Of a DNA stretch of 64,000 nucleotides, positions 34,334 through 45,988 are shown piece after piece; the stretch's first letter is position 1; the number at the start of each line of letters is the position of its first letter. Where the stretch lies: assembly GCF_026210795.1 (NCBI RefSeq), contig NC_089448.1:2294001-2358000 (forward strand), given 5' to 3'. Under the pieces are notes generated by a model. It saw nothing but the letters and a program-made list of their open reading frames with translations, did no database searches and was not told the DNA's origin. Position numbers and translations under genes: made by a program. Origin of the DNA: Rhizophagus irregularis (lineage: Eukaryota; Glomeromycota; Glomeromycetes; Glomerales; Glomeraceae).

Positions 34334-37300
34334 AACCTATAAAAAATGTTGTATAATCTGCAATAATAATAATAACAACAACAACAATAATAATAATAAC
34401 AATATTAAATACTTAAAAAATCATACATACAAAATAAAATAGAAAAATATATATAATAGAATTTATGAAATTTCATGTACAATTAAAAATAGCATGATAC
34501 ATTGATACAACAAAGAAAAAATTTTATTTAATAGAATAAAAGTTTTGTCCATTATGATAAAATATGAGTACATATTTTTTTTTTAATTAACAAAGAAATT
34601 TATGTACAGTTTATATTGTACAGTATAAATAGTATAAATACAGCATTCCCTAATTTCATCGAAGGGGGATAAAAAAAATGACCATTTATTTATTTCTTAT
34701 ACCACCATAACAAACAAATACTAGTTTCTTTTTGGAGAACAGAAATGAACTATATAAATCCGATTAAACGAAATTAACACTAGTATTAAACCTGCATCGC
34801 AACTATTAATTTCTCACATGTCGTGATACCGTAGTAATCTGTACACTTATAATATTCAATTATGCACACCAATCAAATAATAAATAAAATGTCATCATTG
34901 ATGATACGATGCTTAGAAGTACGCGATCTGTGGCAACAGATGTCAGATGATTTATTAAAAAAAAAAAATCAAGATTGTCAATAAAAGGTGGTTGTCAAAA
35001 TTAATTAGTAGATTTGAGGGGAAATGGTACCAATTTGAATTAATATATGCTGGAACCTTTGGAAAAAAGTGATGGTTGACCTCAATATTAACTGAAATAT
35101 ATGATTATAGTTAATTCGAACCTATTGGAAATCACGTTAGAAACATGATATATTTGATATTGATATACAGTATAGTATGAGAAATCGTCGATGTAACATT
35201 CATAATGGCGCAGTAAACAAGCAATACTAGACGGATCTAAAATCATTTTTAATACTTTTTTTACTATAACATGAATTTTTATAAACTTCATTATCTTAGA
35301 TGAGAACAAAAAATATGAATTACTTAACCTACATGTTAATGACCCTTTCAATGTGGCTAGTATGTTGCGCCACTTGTTTGAAAGATGAGTATGAGTATTG
35401 TAATATCGATATCGAATAAATCAAAAATTGATGTACTGATTTTCTAATAATTATTCACCCGTTTTAAATACCAATACTCAATACCACCCTTTTAATTTTT
35501 AATTCGACATACCATACCAACTGAATTTGGTCCGAATCAGCTCTACGCAAAAGCCCAATGTCATTGAATTTTAGATCATTTAACCTGAATTAACAAAATA
35601 TATATTCATTTCTACAAATTATTCGGGGGTCGAGTTCTTTATTTACGGGTTTAGGCTTTAGTATTAATTTATAAATTTAATATATCGTTTGACATAATCT
35701 AATGATTTCACAGAGTAATATATCCACCAGAAAGCGACACCACATTATTCATATCAATTTGAGAATCCATCCCTAAGACTATTTCATAAAAGCTTAATCA
35801 CCATTGAATAAATCAGCGTGATAAATGCACCCTCCGACCAAATAACTGAATAATCATAGAAATAAAAAATTAACTCTGTATTTTCCATTTTCAAATGTGA
35901 CTATACCCTACGCCATAGCAGAAATATTCGCACACTTCATTTCAATGTGCTCAACCTCAACAGGAAACAATTAAATATTATCAAGGTGGGAGTGTACAAG
36001 AGCGATATTGGGAAAGATGATTCATTTTTTAAGAATTGAAAAGTTAAAAACGCATATTATTCATTGACGTTCCTTCATTGTTTAATGAATTATGCTATAC
36101 AAAATAACGCAATTTATATGAAAAAATCAATTTTTATAAGCGATTTTCCAACACATCTATTGCGATACAAGATTGAAAAGGTAAAAATTCTAAAATAGTT
36201 GTAATCAAGAAAATTTATAAGTATCATGCATTCATTTATATTAACTTCTATTATTCCACATATAACTAACTATATAAATAAGCATCTATAAGTTTAAAAA
36301 ATGTCGCCGGGTGCAGTAATGTTTTTTAAACAATACAGTATCTTCATATTTAAAAAAGAATTCCAAATTCGAGCTATTTTCGGTTTATCACTAATGTCAT
36401 TAAAAACCTTTTCGATTTTTTTCTCTTCTTTTGCAAAGTATCATCAAGTAAAATTTTCTCCCTTTTTTAATTTACCATAGACAGCTTTAACTAATTGGAT
36501 CGATAATATAAAGTTTCTGAGTGTTAATAACATTCCGTATTAAAATTTTTTGAGAGTTGTAAGAAATTGCTAGTATTTTGCATTCGATTCTTCCAGAACT
36601 TTATTATTATCTGGAACATCGATTGTAAGTTTTTCAACATAGTGAATTCACTTTTAGTTTTCTGGAGGTTTTTTCGGCGGAGGAGAATTCTTTAACACGT
36701 TTTTCTACGCCTGCTACATAAGACACAGCTTTCATGAATCATCGGTGGATGGGTAATATATATATATATATATATACGAGTGGTTTGGAATGCCCAGTGA
36801 AGTCTAGAGAAAGTTCTTCAGAATGGTTACGCATGCTATATTTGGATTTTCTCTCTTTAAACAAGTTTTTAAAGTCTCTACCATACGAAATTTTACAAAA
36901 TTAACTTCAATTAGTTTAAAACCCTTGAATAGTCGAATAACTTCTAGTCGAAAACGTGGTAGAAGTTATTTAGTAAATAATAAAAGTAATTGGCGAACGC
37001 AATATAATTTACTAATTGCTCTTTAAATGTCTTCCACTCATGACCTCTCTGAATCGTTATTATAGAAAAGGGTTGATGTAATTTTACGCGAAAGATGCAT
37101 TAAAGATTTGACGTACGTATTGTCCGCCCACATTATACTAAAGTTCAGCAATATTATTTATTATATAAATGCGCTTTGAATACTGAATATTTTTGGAGGA
37201 ATCGATACTTTGAGAAATTATTTTATTACATACATCAGATTCATGAAATTTTCTTCCACATTTTATTAAATGAGACTCAAAGCGGTTGATAATAAAAATG

Positions 37301-37575
37301 GCACATCTTGTAATGAGAATGTAATGAGTGATGACAATACGTATCGAAATAAATAAACACTCACGCTTTCCTTGTATGCTATTTATGTTCGTGTCTTATA
37401 TTACAATAATTTGCATTATTACACTTCCTTAAAGGTTTCATTTTTGAAACCCGGTTTTAAATCACTATACTGAAAACAAAGACGAGATCACAAACTTCAA
37501 CATAAATAAATAATGTATGCCTTTATTTTTATAACATAATCAAACAAATAATACAGAATATGAATATATCTACCA
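34334..37575. other. Long intergenic region, no gene supported
   Basis: It begins with an AAT/AAC microsatellite (about 34363-34402), then unique AT-rich DNA. A plus frame at 36823-37026 (MVTHAIFGFSLFKQ...) and a minus frame at 35088-35351 show no motif. A TA tract lies at about 36757-36775. Confidence 0.4.
34363..34402. repeat. AAT/AAC microsatellite
   Basis: Mixed AAT and AAC trinucleotide tract just beyond the OMA1 stop codon, probably in its 3' UTR. Confidence 0.75.
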
Positions 37576-39850
37576 TTAATAAGAAATATTATTCTTTTTA
37601 CAATAATTAATTGCTTGTAAATAGTCTTTATTAGCAGCACTTATCATATAATAATTCCCTAATTCCTTTTCGTTATTAGAGTAGTAAAATGTGGCAATAT
37701 TAAACATAGCTACGAGATGTCCATTTTTTGCAGCTTTAAGAAAATATTTAATCGCTTCACCTTTATCTTGTTTGACACCTTTGCCTTGCATAACCATTGT
37801 TGCATAACGGAGTTGAGCATCAGGAATCTCATCACCATAATCAGCAGCTTCTTTGAATAATTGAACAGACAATTCTTGTTTTTCCTTATCAGAACATTTA
37901 AGGTCAGACCAACCTTTTGAAATATAATAAGCTTTCCAATATTTTGCTCTTGGATTATCCATTTCAGCATAAGTATCAAAACACTTATATAATTTTTGCT
38001 TATCCTTGCTGTCGTTTTTATGATATTCAATTGCTTTATCAAGCGTCATATAATCGAATGAATCCCAATCCGCGTTAAATGAATCTAAATCCGAATTAAA
38101 ATTAATTATACAATCTTCTGCTGCTGCAATTGTACTTTGAGTCATTTTTCGTTCAGGAGGAGCTTTGATAGCTTTGATACTATTGTGACGACTTGTGGGT
38201 TCTTCAGGATTTCTGAAAATATCCTGAAGAACTGTTAACATCCTTGAGAATATAGGTCGAGAACCCGGATTTGGATCAACAGATTTATTCACAAGATCTT
38301 GATATTTCTTCGGAATATCAGTACCAGTTGTAAAACTTTCCCGATACCCACCTACTACTTTTCTTGTAACTTCCATAAAATCTTCGAATTGCTCGTATGG
38401 AATTTTACGTTCAGCAATCTCCCAAAGGAGAATACCAAAACTATAAACTTCACATTTGGTATCATACTTGATAGAATATTTGTCTTTTTTTTCTTTTTCT
38501 CCCGAAATTCCTCTTCTTAACATTTCGGGAGCACTATATCGAACACATTCTTTATTTACGGCTATATTACTAGTAGCTTCATCAAATCTTCTACTAAATT
38601 TAAAATTTGTAATTTTAGCGATTTCGTGATCTGTAATTACGATATTTTCAGATCTAATGTCTCGATGAACCATCTATCGAAAGAAAAACATATAATATTT
38701 ATTCATTTAAAATTCGAATATTTGACACGAAAAAAGTAAATACAAATGTAATTCTAACCTTGACAGAATTAAGGAAATTCAATCCTTTAGCGATATCGTA
38801 AGCAATTCTTATTTTCAATTTTAAGTCAAGGTCTTGTTTATAGTCAAGAATATATTCACGTAAGTTTCCTTTTTCTGCCCATTCAGTTACTAAATAAGTT
38901 TTAATTCCATTACTAGTATCACTAGTAAGACCATAGAAATTAATGATATTTTGGCAATCCTTAAGTTTCATAAGAATTGTGACTTGATTTTTAACATCAT
39001 TAATATGATCTTGATCTACAACCTTGAAAGCAAATTCTTCTTTAGTTTTTACATGAGTGTATTTTCTCAATCTTTCACTACGTATACTATTTTCGTCAGC
39101 TTCTTCATAATCATCGAATGGAAGTTTATCAGTACGAAAGATGATATCGATTTTGTTTTGAATTTGATCTGCATCTTCTTTTTTACTGCCCATCATACTT
39201 TGCATATTTTGCATCGTTATTGCCATTTCACTGACTCGTTCAACGACTAAGTTCATCTGATCATTTGTGTGAGAGACTTTTTGTTCCACATTGTTCATAC
39301 TTTCTACTAAAGCTTCTTGAAATTTTATAAGTTGTTCTACATCTTCTTTCACAATTTTATCTTCAGTTTCAGTATTAAAATTGACCACCAATAAGTTAAA
39401 ATTTAACGAAGTCATACTGCTATCATATTCTTTACATAATTCTTTAAATTCACTTTCAATCTTTTTAGCTCCTAAAAACTTTTGCACTGTATTATATTGT
39501 GTTATATCTTCAATGAATTTTTTCATATTACGAAGAACTCGAACCAATCTTTGTAAACTTTTATAATAATTCGAATTTAATAAATCTTCTCTTGCTTGTA
39601 AAATACCAACAGAGGTGTTTGCTGCAGAAATACGTTCCATCAAAATCCCGGTAATATTTTTATTATGCTGAGCTGACCTATATAAATCCGCGACTTTCGA
39701 AAAAATGTCAGATACATCTTTAATGAGCGGAATGAATTGTGAAAGAGGAATAGCTACTGATGCTGCTAGCTCAACAGTACTAATAATTGTGTCGGCGTAA
39801 CCAAATACGGAAGTAGTTGCTTCAATCGCCAATTCAGTTTTTTTTGCCAT
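37576..39850 (-). CDS. MLKL-like four-helix bundle + pseudokinase + Sel1 protein
   Basis: Two exons on the minus strand, 39850-38759 and 38673-37576, 729 residues, phase 0 junction inside LNSVK/MVHRD. Residues about 20-155 are helical and resemble the MLKL N-terminal four-helix bundle (SVAIPLSQFIPLIKDVSDIF, MERISAANTSVGIL, RLVRVLRNMKKFIEDI). A coiled, brace-like segment spans about 160-230. The kinase-like domain runs from about 255 to 530: beta-3 Lys is kept (FAFKVV, K276), HRDIRSEN (367-374) and APE (412-414) are kept. The glycine loop is absent, the alpha-C Glu reads Gln (NQVTIL) and DFG reads NFK (387-389). It should therefore bind Mg-ATP poorly. The C-terminus has about three Sel1 repeats (YATMVMQGKGVKQDKGEAIK, MFNIATFYYSNNEKELGNYY). 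In animals MLKL is the membrane-permeabilising necroptosis effector; fungal HeLo/HELL domains are related. A cell-death or defence role is inferred. A TATA-like TTATATAA lies about 65 bp upstream. Confidence 0.87.
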
Positions 39851-40211
39851 ATTTTTTTTTCAATTTAATAAAAGAACCAATTGGAACAATTAGGAAAGGA
39901 AAATGAATTGAGTTATATAAAACTTTCTCAAGTAGATTTCTTATTTGTCACGCCAATGCATATTATAAATAATTTTTTATAATAAGAACATAAATTAGGA
40001 CGTGATAATTAATGCAGTAAATCCAATAAAGAAAGATTGGGGCGTTTGATAAGGAATTCGATTTCCGCATTCCGCATTTAACATGTACAATAAAAAATTC
40101 TTTAAAATAAAAAATTTGAAGTCTATTGCATAAAGAAAATTATAATATTTTTCGCAGCGTAATTGAAATTTTTTGTAGATTGACGCCTTATAAGTATAGT
40201 GATAAGATGAA

Positions 40212-40219
40212 TCACGTGA
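40212..40219. promoter_or_regulatory. TCACGTGA box between the MLKL-like and racemase genes
   Basis: Perfect palindrome in the 432-bp divergent intergenic region, about 65 bp before the racemase start codon and about 360 bp from the MLKL-like start. Confidence 0.4.
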
Positions 40220-40282
40220 GATTAAATAAAATGATCATTAAAACGAGTCCACACCTTGAATTTTTTGTGATCATCCCTACAA

Positions 40283-41844
40283 ATGGCATCTACTAAAAGA
40301 TTATTGCCTCTTGATGGAATAAAAGTTATTGAAATGGCAGGATTAGCTCCTGCTCCATTTGCGGGGATGGTGTTAGCAGATTTTGGAGCAAGCGTAATTC
40401 GAATTGATAAATTCACTCTTAAGACTAACATGGACATCCTATCAAGGTATGGAAAAAAATTTTTTAAAAATAACACACATTATTTTACATTTTTCTTTAA
40501 AATCCTACAGAAATAAACGATCAATTTCCATTAACTTAAAATCTCCAATTGGAACCTCAATTCTAAAACGATTAATCTGTTACGATACTGACATATTAAT
40601 TGAACCATTCCGACCTGGCGTAATGGAAAAATTGGGATTGGGACCTGATATATTGTGTAATCTTAATGAAAAATTAATTTATGTTAGATTAACTGGTTTT
40701 GGTCAAGAAGGTCTATATTATTTTATAATCATCATTTTTATTTTTTTAAAAAAGAGAGAATTAAAAATCTTCATTATAGGTAAATTTTCTAATATCGCAG
40801 GACATGATATTAACTATCTAGCAGTTTCTGGTATATTGTCGGTAAATGGTTTACTTTAAATCAGTGTTTCTTTTATACTAAATTTATTTAAATTTCTTTT
40901 GTTATCTTACAAGCTTCTTGGAAGAAAGAATGAAAATCCCATGTTTCCATTAAACATTCTTGGTAACTCATAAATTAAAGATAATTTTTTATACACTAGA
41001 AAGTTTACTTTTAATTTGCGGCTAAAATTACATTCCTTTTTTTTTCTAATAGCTGATTTTGCTGGTGGTGGTTTAATAAGTGTATTAGGTATTTTATTAG
41101 CATTAATTGAAAGATTAAAATCGGGAAAAGGTCAAGTAATCGATGTTGCAATGGTATTTATATTTACAAATTATATATTCAATTCATTAAAATAAGGATT
41201 TATTAATAATATATTTTTATTTATAAAGGTTGATGGAGTAAAATATTTGTCAACTTACCCTTATTTAATGAAATTGACAAATCAAATGTGGACTAAACCA
41301 AGAGGAGAAAATATTTTAGATGGAGGAGCACATTTTTATGAAGTTTATAAAACCAAAGATAATAAATTTATGGCTGTGTAAGTAGATTCTTTTAAATTGT
41401 TTTTTTTACTTTAAATATTTATTGATTATTTATTTTTCAATTAGTGGTGCTATTGAACCCCAATTTTATGCGGAACTGTTAAAAAGATTAAATTTAGATG
41501 CAAATTTATTACCATTTCAATTAGATAGTTCAAAATGGAATAATATGAAACAATTATTTACAAATATATTTAAAACTAAAACACAAGAAGAATGGACTCA
41601 AATATTTTATAAAAGTGATGCTTGTGTTACTCCTGTATATGAATTAAATTACAAAATACCTGAGCCTACTCCTAAATTACTTAGAACTTCTGGTAAATTA
41701 ATAAATAACATAAAGTATTTTTTAAAACCTGGTGAACATAGTAGAGAAATCTTAAAAGAATATGGATATAGTGAAAATGAAATTAAAGAATTTTCAATTA
41801 AAAATATTGTTGATGGATTAAATTATTCTAAAAGTTTATTATAA
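40283..41844 (+). CDS. AMACR: Alpha-methylacyl-CoA racemase
   Basis: Seven exons with consistent phases: 40283-40446, 40511-40710, 40780-40841, 40914-40962, 41053-41153, 41229-41377 and 41445-41844; 374 residues against about 382 in human. It belongs to CoA-transferase family III and interconverts (R)- and (S)-2-methylacyl-CoA so that branched fatty acids can enter beta-oxidation. Diagnostic segments are [48 protein letters not shown] (catalytic His130), [15 protein letters not shown] (catalytic Asp160; the 30-residue spacing matches the human enzyme) and [12 protein letters not shown]. The 49-bp fourth exon ([14 protein letters not shown]) is easily missed. The C-terminus ends KSLL, not a clear peroxisomal PTS1, and the N-terminus is short, so location is uncertain. 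It is divergent from the MLKL-like gene. Confidence 0.93.
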
Positions 41845-42300
41845 TAAAAAATCAAAGGAATATTATTAAATTCCTATTTTATGTAATATAGCGTAATATA
41901 GCAAATATCCTTATTTATCACAATTTTGATGATTATTTATCAATCATTTGTTAATCATTTATTCAATTTTATCACTTTACTATAATTAGTTCAGTTCATA
42001 ATAATATGTACTCAAATTTTACAGATGTACTATATATTAAATTTTATCAAAATCACATTATTTTAAATTTTAATTAATTGGAAAATTCTATATAATAATT
42101 ATATATGCTTAAATTTTTACAAATGAAATAAACTAAAGGAAACTCTTTTTAACAATCACATAGACCATTTTTTCTCAAGAAAATTATCAGTAATATTTTT
42201 AATATTTTATAATAAAATGGCTTTTTCAAGCAATAACAGACTCGTAGTTGACTCATTAAAGGTTAAACAACTGTTATTTAACTTCAGAAATATTCTCTTT
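41845..42300. other. Intergenic transition into the repeat compartment
   Basis: Follows the racemase stop and must include its 3' UTR. No feature recognised; A+T content rises from here on. Confidence 0.4.
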
Positions 42301-42304
42301 CTTA

Positions 42305-42820
42305 AACTTGTAAGAGTTGGCTGATCTTATAAAATATAGCATAAAAGGACTATCTGAGATAGCTATGGTAAAAACCATTAAACAAATTTGTAGTCAAGAC
42401 CTAATTTCCTATGAAAACTTATATTTAAAGTTTCAACTTACTCTCAAAACTTTTGGCATGAAAGACTTCAATAAGTTTTATCACTTTCTATATGTTTTGC
42501 TTAAGGCTTCTTAGCACTTTGGACATATAGTTAATATCAGATTTGTACAAAAAGTATAACTCATAATATGATATTATCACAACAAATTAAATTAGTAAAG
42601 AATCAACTGATAGATATAGAAATTTTAAAAAATCCAATATACCAATTAGCTAATATTGTACAATCTGAGGAATTAATCAACTCTCTCAATGCAAAAGCTA
42701 AAACTTTTACTTCTAAAGGAAAGAATAGGTGAATTTCTTATGCAGAGATAGTTAAACAGGACTTGAATAATAACTCCAGTAGGTTGAGTTACTTACTTTT
42801 ACAAAGGAAAAAAAAGTAAA
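42305..42820 (+). pseudogene. Decayed protein-coding remnant, probably retroelement
   Basis: A frame reads LADLIKYSIKGLSEIAMVKT then LKTFGMKDFNKFYHFLYVLL and stops. A second frame downstream reads QIKLVKNQLIDIEILKNPIY, ANIVQSEELINSLNAKAKTF, then KGKNR, stop, ISYAEIVKQDLNNNS. The balanced helical composition stands out from surrounding AT-rich noise, and ISYAEIVK resembles linkers in LINE ORF1 or gag-like proteins. Family is not certain. Confidence 0.35.
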
Positions 42821-43706
42821 ACTGCACCTGTTTTTAAAACTAGTACTACTAGTAAAAGTCACTTTGCAATTCTTAAGCAATACTAATACTTAAGAGTTAA
42901 GACTATTAGCATTGTAATGACTGGATATAATCCTGAAATTAAAGATTATATTTATAAAATTACAGTCTATAAATATTATTATATATTAAAAATAAAGTTA
43001 TTAATTAAAAAAGGAATAGTTATTATATTACCTTTTTAGTGAAAATATTAGTTTGCTTATATAATCTTTATTTTTTCTCTAAGTTCAATTTCTTAGTTGT
43101 AAACTTATAGCATATATAATAATACTTCAGATTTCATGCTAATTAAGAGAAAATTATCAAATTTTACATGAAATTATATATAATAACAGGACTTCTAAAT
43201 ATATTAATTAAAACTTTATCATGATATTTGATATGATATCTACTAAATTTATTAGTATTAAAATAACCAAAGTATACATGGTTATATTTATGTTACTTAA
43301 TATTTTAATATAATATTTTCATATTCAGGAACTTTATAATAACATAATAAACTATACTTTATTTACTCAATTTGCAATAATTATTATTCTTAAATCTTAA
43401 CCTTTATTAATAAAATTTTTATAATAAATTATTTGTTAAGTCTTTATTATAATTCTTAATTAAATTAAAAAATAAATAAGTATTAATATTATTCAAAATA
43501 TCTTATCATAAATAACCTAATAATTAATTGCCTTTTTAGCTATGTATATAAAATCTAAAGATTGTGATTATAACTTATTTCTTTATTTCAGATAAAAAAC
43601 ATATTATTTTATGTAAAAATCATTAAATAGCAATTGCAAAATATAGTTATAGGAAAATATTATAAAGTTATTAGTATATATTATAATGGAATATAGATCT
43701 AGATTA

Positions 43707-44238
43707 TCCCTTAAACTGTTTTGCAGCCAAATTTGCCTGCAATTTTGTTTTTTAATTAAAGACACTTTTAAATATCTTAAAATATTTTATTACATAAACC
43801 AATATTTTTATAATAAATTCTATAGTATTTTCTAAGTAAAAATCAAAAAAAAAGTTCAATTTGATTAATAATTTTTTAAAAGTAAATAATCAACAAATTA
43901 TAACAAATAGTAGCTAAATTTTTTAAATTGAAATATCTTTTTATCTATTAATCCTAGAAATATAAAATTACCACTATTTGATGCGTCTTAATGAGAAGAA
44001 TCTGATAGAAATAAAATTGTCCTTCTACAAATATTATGTGACAGGATAATTTATAAAATCTAAAAATCTATAAATTAATATAACTTTTTATCTATCAATT
44101 TTAGAGTTATGATTTTATTACCATTAAATACTCCTTAATAAAAGGAATTTAACAAATATAATTTCATCTTTCTATGATCACTAGATCTTAAGATATTTTA
44201 AAAATTCAAAAATTTTTAAACCCCTACAGTTTAAGAAA
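43707..44238. mobile_element. TA-flanked MITE, diverged copy
   Basis: The left end TCCCTTAAACTGTTTTGCAG is close to that of the element at 48683-49437 (TCCCTTAAACCGTTTTGCAG). The right end CAGTTTAAGAAA is a degenerate inverse. TA flanks both ends (43705-43706 and 44239-44240). Inside are two related blocks containing ATTTTATTACCATT-like sequence (about 43930-44010 and 44080-44200) that recall the arms of the 45989-47988 element. Confidence 0.5.
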
Positions 44239-44473
44239 TAATATATTTTCTACTTTAGAACATATTTTTTTGTGCAAAAAATTGTTTAGTAATAATTGCA
44301 AAGTATAGTAATATTTTTTTATAATAACAAATAAATATAAAAAAGAGAAAAAAGTAAATAACTTCTAAAGATTTTTTTTAAAAAAGTTGCACAAGAGTAA
44401 TAATAACATAAATATATATAATTATTATACTATACTGTATAAACAGTTTAAAATTAGATTACATAATTTAAAT

Positions 44474-44536
44474 AAGGGTAATTTTAACGCTCACCCCAGG
44501 TGATTTTCACCTGGGGTGAGCGTTAAAATTACCCTT
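44474..44536. repeat. 63-bp perfect hairpin with 5-bp duplication
   Basis: Two 30-bp arms, exactly inverted around a 3-bp TTT loop. The arm starts AAGGGTAATTTTAACGC and continues TCACCCCAGGTGA. TAAAT flanks both sides (44469-44473 and 44537-44541). G+C inside is far above the surroundings. Either a tiny MITE or a recent palindromic insertion. Confidence 0.85.
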
Positions 44537-45373
44537 TAAATTAATTCTTTAAATAATAATTTTTTTAAAAATTTTTTTATAAAATAATTTTATTTATTGA
44601 AAATTTATTATTAAATATACAGTTAAACTAAAAGCAAAAGTAATATATTTATACTTTTATATTTTATAAAATTATGAGTTTATTTAAGTTTTATTAAAAA
44701 CTAAAAAGATTAATAAATTTGAAATCAAAAATTTTATTTTAACATAATTAGTAATAAATAATATAAAAAAGGTAATTTAATAATGATAAAAATAAAAATA
44801 AAAATTACAATGGTAAAAATATACTAATAATAAAGGAATTAATAATAAAATAAAATAAAAAATAATAAAAAAATAATAAAAAAAATAAAATTGCTATGAC
44901 TGATATCATATAAGTTTTAATAATGTATAATTTGTCACTCTGTATTACACTCTCCTTGTTTCTGTTTTTACTATGTATTTCAAAAACTTAGAATTTTTTA
45001 GTATAAAAAATCCTATTTGTCAATCCTTATTTAATTCTAGTATAATTTTATAATTCTGGCCAAAATATCCTTTTTTGAAAATTTGAGTAATATTATACAA
45101 TCCAAAAAAAGGCAATTTTATTTTTCATAAAAATCAGGAGATAGATTACACAAAATGCAATTTCTATATTGATTATTTAATTCCAACCAAAATTAAAAAA
45201 TCATGTAATACCGGCAATGATTGTTGTCGGCGATAAATAGTAAACTCCTGAAAAAAATAAATAAAATAAAAAAAAATAAGAAAAAAAGAGAACAAATAAA
45301 TTAAATAAAAGAAAAGTAAAGAAAAGAAGTAAAAAAAAATAAAGGAAATAAATAAAATATGTTTTTTGATAGT

Positions 45374-45610
45374 ACAGTTAACTCTTCTTATAACAAATTT
45401 TGATATAACAAATTTTACAATATAACAGATCTTCAGTGTGATACAGATTTTAATATATAAAAAAAATCTTATTATACCGAATTTTACTAATTAAATACCG
45501 TATACTATTTAACAAAGTAAATTTTATAAACTATATATAAAAAATGCCCTTTTTAATAACAAATTTTCTTTTATAACAAATTTTTTTAAAAAAATCTAAA
45601 ATAGTATTTC
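45374..45610. mobile_element. Tigger/pogo 5' end relic
   Basis: TACAGTTAACTCTTCTTATAAC followed by AAATTTTGATATAAC, then GTGTGATACAGATTTTA and ATACCGAATTTTACTA, matching in order the first 220 bp of the Tigger at 2771 (there CGCGTTATAACGAATTTTGA, GTGGTACAGATTTTA). No matching right end or transposase follows. Confidence 0.65.
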
Positions 45611-45988
45611 AAATTTAATTTCAAAAAAAAAATCTTTTTATAATTTTATTTTATTTTACTACAATCTTTTTATTATATTATGATCATAAATTTTAATATA
45701 GTTATAAAGGTATCATATATATCGTAATAATATAATTATTGCTTAATTTTTATTAATTCTTTATTTCTTTTTTAAGTGCATTGTTTTAGAAATTTAGTTA
45801 AAAATAAAGTAAGCAACTGTTATTTCTTTTATTTTATTTTGATTATATAGAATATAGATATAATTAATACATTAGATATATTTTTAAAATATATATTGAT
45901 TGTTATATTAAAATTCAAAATAAATGGCTTAAATATATTATTTTCTTAAACTTATATTAATTTATTAATTTACTAATTTTTTATCCAA

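Noticed and set aside
36823-37026. 67-residue plus frame resembling a mitochondrial presequence
   Set aside because: Too short, no continuation by splicing and no homology I can recognise.
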